This document shows, one piece after another, positions 61,341-64,000 of a DNA stretch of 64,000 nucleotides. Position numbers and translations under genes: made by a program. This DNA is from an uncultured Peptococcaceae bacterium (GTDB lineage: Bacteria; Bacillota; Peptococcia; Peptococcales; Peptococcaceae), in NCBI GenBank assembly GCA_947254645.1, contig CAMYDW010000002.1:1-64000 (forward strand), in the 5' to 3' direction. Position 1 is the stretch's first letter. Every line of letters starts with the position of its first letter. The notes under the pieces were generated by a model. It made no database searches. It saw nothing but the letters and a program-made list of their open reading frames with translations, and was not told the origin of the DNA.

Positions 61341-64000
61341 TATTTGCACCTCCATAGCCCATCTTGAAATACGAAGGAATCGTTGATTACGTCAATGAAA
61401 GTTTTAAACTTTTTTGATAGCACCTGTAAATAGCCGTGCTCAAAAGATTCTTTGAGCATACCACAATCATATAGATCTTGAGAGGTAACTTCAACACGTT
61501 CAGAAATGATTCTACCTGCACATTCAATCGCCATTTGTTTCGCATCATCAATATCGCCAATAAAGGGTTGAATTTTGATATTGGCTTTCTTCTGGAAAAC
61601 TACAATATAGTTACCGTCCAATGTTCCTTTTGGCGTCATAATGGCCTTGAATGATTTTCTCGGTGCGGCGCTTGGAATTTGACCACAATATGCCAAGCCA
61701 TATTCTTGCATAATTTTGAGAATCTCACTCCAAGACTTTAAATCAAATGAGTGGTAGAACATAATGAAATACCCATTCATTTTCAGAGCAGGTGAAATAC
61801 GCTTCAATATTGCAGCAAAGATATTATTAAAATCTTCTGCATCTTTATTTCTACTTGGAGCATCGGAGACAACCAACTCTGATCCAAGAGATTCATCGGT
61901 AAAACCACTCCATCCCATCACCTTATACCAAAGTTGATTATACTCAAGATACGGAACTTGGTCCGTGTAGGGTGGGTCTGTTAAAATCAAGTCGACAGCT
62001 TCATTCGGGAGCAAATCCAAAGATATATTTTGCGCAGGCATATTTTCAAGGACTACGTTTTCACCGATAAAACAGTGGCATTTCTCGCACAAATAGGCTA
62101 AACCTTCCTTGAACGCAACCGCCTTTTTCATGATCACCATAACAGCATTTCTTGATGTGATGTCCTTTTGGGGCAACCAATAGGGCATTTGACTGGATGC
62201 TTTTTTATCAGAAAGCTTAATTAAGTTAATCGCAGACGAAACAAGCAATTCCAAAATATCATAGCCATATTCACTTTGATGTGAATGAAGAATGCCTATT
62301 ATACGATCAATAGCAATCAAATTTCTTTTGCAAAAGTAATCGAATACAGCCGCACCGTTTTTGACAGCAATACGAGAATTTGGTATCAACGAAAAGTTGT
62401 CGATATTTTGCACACAATCCGTCTGAAAAGAACGATAATTCTCAATAAACTCACATGATGCAACAGATTTTTTTCGTCCGGTTAGTTTTCCGTTTTTGCG
62501 AGTTTTATACCAGTACATTGTTGGTACGAGTTCCGAACCACACTGATCAAAATGGCATCTCTCCAAAATACGATTTTCGTCGAAATCTTCAAAACAATAC
62601 AAAGATTCACATGCGAAGGATACCTCTGCACAGAAGGTATCTATTGCTTCCTCTACTTTAGATAGATTCCATCTTGTTAAGGACGCTTTACAGAGTTTAT
62701 AAGCCAAAAGGTTAATATCTGTACCAATGGCTTTCCGACCAAGCTTGCTCGCTTCGATAATCGTTGTACCAGAACCAAACATTGGATCATAGACACAACC
62801 ACCGTCAGGGCAAAAACGTTTAATAATCTCTGAAACAACATTATACGGTTTCCGTGCCATATAATTGTGCATGAACCCTGCGGGATTGTCGACGATGGGC
62901 TTGAGTTCTTTTATAACACTCAACTTCTCGTCCACATCATGCACAATCTCTTTTGGACGACAAATAAAGATATACTCATCAACTTTTGATATAGAGCTAC
63001 GGCCTTGTTTAGAATGACTAAGCTCAACTTTTTCAATCAAGACATCATACCTTTTTTCGGCTAATGCCTGAATATCTGAAATATTTACTATAGAATTATC
63101 TGAATAGCTAATCATTAGCCAAGCTCCAGCATTGGAGCATTTTGTGATAAGCGTGTCAAACGCACCCAAAGCCTTTGCTTTTTTACCAAAGTCAGATACA
63201 CTTCTATCTTCTCTGTATCTGCCAATTGAGAGTTCATGCGTCTGCGGGTTCATAGCCATAGCCGGGTAGTCGTACAAACACACGGTATTCAACATATGAT
63301 AATATCTGGAATAATGTTCTTTGAAATATGGGGGATCGGCATAAACCAAAGTTTCGTTATTCAAAGAAATTGAGTCTAAACAATCAGAAAAATCTAAGTT
63401 ATAACAAACAGAAGGTGCTTTTCTATCTGCTGTACATAACCCCGCTTGACGGTATTCTGCCAGCAAAGATTTGCAGCTTTCGATGATGTTGATTTTTCTT
63501 TTTCCAATCAAGTTATTACACGTTGCCTTGCTTTTAACCTTGAGATATTGTGCGAAATGTGTCGTTGTAGAGGCACTCGCACTCATAACAGACATTAGCA
63601 TCGTCAACAAAACATATCTGGTTCGTTCGTCTTCAATCTGCCCAATAATACTTCTTATCGCATCAATCTGACAGCATTGAGCAATGCCAAAATACGCATT
63701 GGCATAGTATGTCAAAAATAAGCACGGAGTTTCTACCGTCGGCGCTTTACCTGGAGTCACTTGATCTACTAAATCTAAAATCTCCTTCAAGCGAGGATCA
63801 TCGCTCTGTGGCATAAACACAGAAGGAGTTTTTTCACAGAACAACTGATACTGCTTGTAATCTACAGTATCAATAAAGAATTTATTTTCTGTAGTCACCG
63901 CAGTACATACTTTTGCTTGCAAAGAAGCTGATTGCTGTTCAACTGCGTTCCAAAAAGAAATCTCATCTGTAACAGAAAAAACGCATCCATTTAGGATTGC
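61340..64000 (-). CDS. Tandem-domain DNA methyltransferase, 5' end outside window
   Basis: The frame is open from the right edge to the stop at 61340 (886 residues seen). N-terminal half: D12-type N6-adenine methylase with catalytic LVYADPPYFKEHYSRYY (about 213 in the visible part); its AdoMet motif lies upstream of the window. C-terminal half: a second methyltransferase with GGCVYDPMFGSGTTIIEASKLGRKAIGTD and TDPPYTDQVPYLEYNQLW. An Arg/Lys-rich, Cys-containing insert separates the two C-terminal motifs. The last gene downstream, a methylase-Mrr fusion, is translationally coupled. I know no named system with this pair. Confidence 0.85.
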   Translation of the reverse strand, partial: AILNGCVFSVTDEISFWNAVEQQSASLQAKVCTAVTTENKFFIDTVDYKQYQLFCEKTPSVFMPQSDDPRLKEILDLVDQVTPGKAPTVETPCLFLTYYANAYFGIAQCCQIDAIRSIIGQIEDERTRYVLLTMLMSVMSASASTTTHFAQYLKVKSKATCNNLIGKRKINIIESCKSLLAEYRQAGLCTADRKAPSVCYNLDFSDCLDSISLNNETLVYADPPYFKEHYSRYYHMLNTVCLYDYPAMAMNPQTHELSIGRYREDRSVSDFGKKAKALGAFDTLITKCSNAGAWLMISYSDNSIVNISDIQALAEKRYDVLIEKVELSHSKQGRSSISKVDEYIFICRPKEIVHDVDEKLSVIKELKPIVDNPAGFMHNYMARKPYNVVSEIIKRFCPDGGCVYDPMFGSGTTIIEASKLGRKAIGTDINLLAYKLCKASLTRWNLSKVEEAIDTFCAEVSFACESLYCFEDFDENRILERCHFDQCGSELVPTMYWYKTRKNGKLTGRKKSVASCEFIENYRSFQTDCVQNIDNFSLIPNSRIAVKNGAAVFDYFCKRNLIAIDRIIGILHSHQSEYGYDILELLVSSAINLIKLSDKKASSQMPYWLPQKDITSRNAVMVIMKKAVAFKEGLAYLCEKCHCFIGENVVLENMPAQNISLDLLPNEAVDLILTDPPYTDQVPYLEYNQLWYKVMGWSGFTDESLGSELVVSDAPSRNKDAEDFNNIFAAILKRISPALKMNGYFIMFYHSFDLKSWSEILKIMQEYGLAYCGQIPSAAPRKSFKAIMTPKGTLDGNYIVVFQKKANIKIQPFIGDIDDAKQMAIECAGRIISERVEVTSQDLYDCGMLKESFEHGYLQVLSKKFKTFIDVINDSFVFQDGLWRCK

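Overview
The window looks like the replication-origin region of a low-to-mid GC Gram-positive-type anaerobe (Bacillota, Clostridia or Negativicutes). Supporting signs are the gene order rpmH-rnpA-yidD-yidC-jag / dnaA-dnaN-recF-gyrB-gyrA, an Asp23/AmaP/DUF2273 envelope cluster, DUF951, RicT(PSP1)-HolB-TrmN6-RsmI, clostridial-type ferredoxins, NADP-type glutamate dehydrogenase beside an amino-acid permease, and surface proteins with copper-amine-oxidase-N-type domains. No sporulation-only gene is seen. I cannot name a genus with confidence.

Layout. 1-1033: left accessory piece, an XRE regulator and a type I methylase gene (hsdM) whose reading frame departs from the family inside its AdoMet motif. 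1063-13553: mostly minus-strand backbone (TraX, GdhA, permease, two ferredoxins, PdxR with divergent pdxST, then jag-yidC-yidD-rnpA-rpmH). A promoter-to-terminator unit at 7976-7626 seems to encode a multibranched structured RNA. 13.7-16.05 kb: bipartite oriC, with DnaA boxes on both sides of dnaA and a DnaA-trio/unwinding element just before dnaN. Genes lie mainly on the minus strand to the left and the plus strand to the right, as expected for two replichores.

16-44.3 kb: plus-strand housekeeping genes: dnaN, recF, gyrBA, mnmE-mnmG-rsmG, three parS sites with parAB, an HI0933 flavoprotein, CvpA, a YhcC-type radical SAM protein, MscS, DUF951, a duplicated DUF1538 membrane protein with a duplicated PII-like protein, hicAB, a YaaO-type decarboxylase, holB, ricT, trmN6, rsmI and amaP-DUF2273-asp23. 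44.5-51.1 kb: exported proteins (M23 peptidase, NlpC/P60 hydrolase and a large surface protein with a long structured leader), with an FAH-family hydrolase among them. rnhA at 51.2 kb ends the backbone.

51.83 kb to the right edge: an integrated element directly after rnhA. It holds a large serine recombinase, a hairpin-rich noncoding stretch with at least eight covarying 25-nt palindromes, a Gabija pair (gajA, gajB), and upstream of it two coupled genes for unusual DNA methyltransferases, one fused to an Mrr-type endonuclease domain. This defence block, the palindrome family and the 7.6-7.98 kb RNA are the parts most worth following up.
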